Shown here piece after piece: positions 11,494-12,876 of a stretch of 12,876 nucleotides of DNA. The translations under genes were made by a program, and so were the position numbers. Position 1 is the stretch's first letter. Every line of letters starts with the position of its first letter. The stretch is taken from the NCBI GenBank assembly GCA_900753285.1, contig CAADYN010000256.1, positions 1 to 12,876 of the forward strand, given 5' to 3'. The DNA comes from Clostridia bacterium. GTDB lineage: Bacteria > Bacillota > Clostridia > Oscillospirales > CAG-272. The notes under the pieces were generated by a model. That model saw nothing but the letters and a program-made list of their open reading frames with translations. It ran no database searches and was not told the origin of the DNA.

Positions 11494-12205
11494 TGTTTAC
11501 TCCTTTATCTTTGTAGTCGTTTATAAATTCGTCTGTTTTTTCGCCGAGGTGCTTTTCTATATCCGCGCCGTCAGAGAGCACGACTGATGCAAAAACTATA
11601 TCCGTTATCAGCTCTTCCCTCTCGTCTCCCTGCGCGGTTTTCAGCTTTTCCGCCAGCGAGATGATGTCATTCTCGGTCACGGCAAAGTCAAATCCGTCTT
11701 TCTTTGCTTTTTTCACGATTTTTCTCGTTCTCATGAGCGACGGGAGCTGCTTCGGTACGGACTGCATGGATTCCTTTACCGTTTTGCGATCCTTTTCAGC
11801 CTTCTTTATCGTCTCCCAGTTGTCGAGAACCTCGCCCGAGCCGCTTACCTTAACATCGCCGAAGACGTGCGGGTGCCTTGATATCATCTTCTCGCAGACC
11901 TCGTTTATCACGTCGTCAACCGAGAATCTTCCCGCTTCTTCCTCGATTCTGCTGTGGAACATCACCTGGAACAGAACGTCGCCCAGCTCTTCCCTGAGCA
12001 GCTTCGGGTCGGAATTGTCTATCGCTTCGACAACCTCGTAGGTTTCTTCGATTATATCGTTTCTGATTGATTCATGAGTCTGCTCCATATCCCACGGACA
12101 GCCGCCTTTTCCGCGAAGTACCTCCGTGAGCATTCTGAGGGAGTTAAAGTCATGATTCTTTTCGTTTACTAACTGTTTCTTTTTTTCTTCCGTGGTCATA
12201 ATCAT
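11483..12205 (-). CDS. mazG: Nucleoside triphosphate pyrophosphohydrolase MazG
   Basis: The 240-residue product has the MazG signature GGCPWD (34-39), then the metal-binding EExxE (53-57, EETYE) and ExxD (73-76, in REELGDVLFQ) motifs that bind Mg and the triphosphate. MazG hydrolyses (d)NTPs to monophosphate and pyrophosphate, cleaning the pool or affecting ppGpp. The C-terminal half keeps a second MazG-like segment (REELITDIVFASVVLS) that looks degenerate. Bacillus YabN carries an extra N-terminal methylase-like domain, absent here. Start: ATG 12205 overlaps the upstream stop as ATGA but has AAAGGA only 3 nt away; ATG 12199, two codons later, is spaced 9 nt from it and may be the true start. 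Confidence 0.92.
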   Translation of the reverse strand: MIMTTEEKKKQLVNEKNHDFNSLRMLTEVLRGKGGCPWDMEQTHESIRNDIIEETYEVVEAIDNSDPKLLREELGDVLFQVMFHSRIEEEAGRFSVDDVINEVCEKMISRHPHVFGDVKVSGSGEVLDNWETIKKAEKDRKTVKESMQSVPKQLPSLMRTRKIVKKAKKDGFDFAVTENDIISLAEKLKTAQGDEREELITDIVFASVVLSDGADIEKHLGEKTDEFINDYKDKGVNNET

Positions 12206-12876
12206 TTTTCCTTTATTTTTGATTTTGACTTAATTATGTTTTTTATGTCCGTCAGGCTTACCTCTCCGAGCAGTATCAGCATTGTGAGGTACACTACAGC
12301 CGCGACTAAAACAGAGGACACGCACGCCGGACTTGAACCGAGCACAGGCTTAAGTATGCTATTAACCAGCACTGCGGAAAGCGAACACACTACTGCGGAC
12401 AAAAGCGGCTTGTACAGCATTCCGGGTGTCAAGTGAACCTTTGTATAGCGAACGGTAAACGCGAGGTTCATGACCGTCACCGTGAGATAGCAGAGGAAGG
12501 TTGACATGGGCGCGCCGCTTATTCCGTACAGCTTTATGAGAAGCATTCCCGACAGCAGCTTTACTCCGCCGCCGACAAGCATTGATATAACCGGCATTTT
12601 TTCTTTTCCGCAGCCTTGGAGAACTGAATTTGTTATCGCGAGTATGCAGACAAGAAGTGACGACGGTGCAAGCAGAGTGAGAAGCATAGCCGCCGCGTGA
12701 GCTGATGTGTCGTTATAAAGCAGGCACAGGATGGGGTCGGACAACGCGGAAAGTCCCATAGCGCACGGCAGTCCTATTATTAGCGCGTACCTCAGCGACA
12801 TCGTTATCTTCTCCTTTGCCGCCTCAATTTTGCCCTCTCCTGCCGCCGCCGCAACTGCCGGTATGAGAGAATACGC
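12202..12876 (-). CDS. Lipid II flippase-like SpoVB/MurJ-type transporter, N-terminus cut by window edge
   Basis: The frame is open from base 12876 and ends at 12202, giving the last 224 residues. The fragment begins AYSLIPAVAAAAGEGKIE and continues LRYALIIGLPCAMGLSALSDPILCLLY, a typical junction of the polysaccharide transport/MVF (MATE-like) family, followed by several hydrophobic helices and a short basic end (IIKSKSKIKEK). Members flip lipid-linked wall precursors across the membrane. In Bacillus subtilis the gene upstream of yabN (mazG) is yabM, a SpoVB paralogue, and the same order is seen here. The stop overlaps the mazG start by 4 nt. Whether this one serves vegetative wall or cortex synthesis cannot be decided. 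Confidence 0.88.
   Translation of the reverse strand, partial: AYSLIPAVAAAAGEGKIEAAKEKITMSLRYALIIGLPCAMGLSALSDPILCLLYNDTSAHAAAMLLTLLAPSSLLVCILAITNSVLQGCGKEKMPVISMLVGGGVKLLSGMLLIKLYGISGAPMSTFLCYLTVTVMNLAFTVRYTKVHLTPGMLYKPLLSAVVCSLSAVLVNSILKPVLGSSPACVSSVLVAAVVYLTMLILLGEVSLTDIKNIIKSKSKIKEK

Overview
The window reads as chromosome of a low-to-mid GC, anaerobic, endospore-forming member of the Clostridia, most likely an Oscillospirales/Ruminococcaceae-type gut bacterium. The grounds are a yabP-yabQ-divIC sporulation/division block, an anaerobic sulfatase-maturase (radical SAM) gene, strong AGGAGG-type ribosome binding sites, and a lipoprotein serpin of the kind known from [Eubacterium] siraeum and its relatives. 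The taxon is an inference. I recognised no rRNA, tRNA, CRISPR array, insertion sequence, prophage gene or integrase.

Left part (1-2209, minus strand): an edge-truncated anaerobic sulfatase-maturating enzyme gene (1-619) lies 4 nt downstream of a gene for a single-pass membrane protein of unknown function (624-1289). Both lie downstream of a TIM-barrel sugar phosphate isomerase/epimerase gene (1361-2209), which has its own near-consensus promoter. Positions 2210-2423 form a divergent control region with two back-to-back sigma-A promoters.

Plus-strand island (2424-4870): an acyl carrier protein with a consensus promoter and an attenuator-like hairpin behind it, a WecG/TagA/CpsF glycosyltransferase starting at GTG 2739, and a lipoprotein serpin whose inhibitory hinge is intact. 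It ends at a bidirectional terminator (4883-4929).

Middle, minus strand (4949-10003): a 959-residue secreted SLH-domain surface protein with a Pro-Glu-x repeat tail. Beyond it is a two-gene unit made of a membrane-anchored penicillin-binding-protein-like serine hydrolase with a long acidic spacer, followed 20 nt later by a tyrosine phosphatase gene. The phosphatase gene is broken in this sequence by one extra base in a GGGG run (8660-8663).

Right part, minus strand (10070-12876): the conserved Firmicute cluster in the order lipid II flippase-like (SpoVB/MurJ-type, cut by the window edge), mazG, rqcP (yabO), yabP, yabQ, divIC. It ends at an intrinsic terminator (10020-10041). The genes overlap or abut and are probably co-transcribed; a sigma-E-like promoter candidate sits in front of yabP, as expected for a sporulation sub-operon.

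Taken together, most of the window is housekeeping, sporulation and cell-surface material. I do not see a clear new multi-gene system. The most distinctive items are the serpin with an elastase-like predicted scissile bond, the frameshifted phosphatase next to the PBP-like protein, and the SLH protein with a large unclassified middle.
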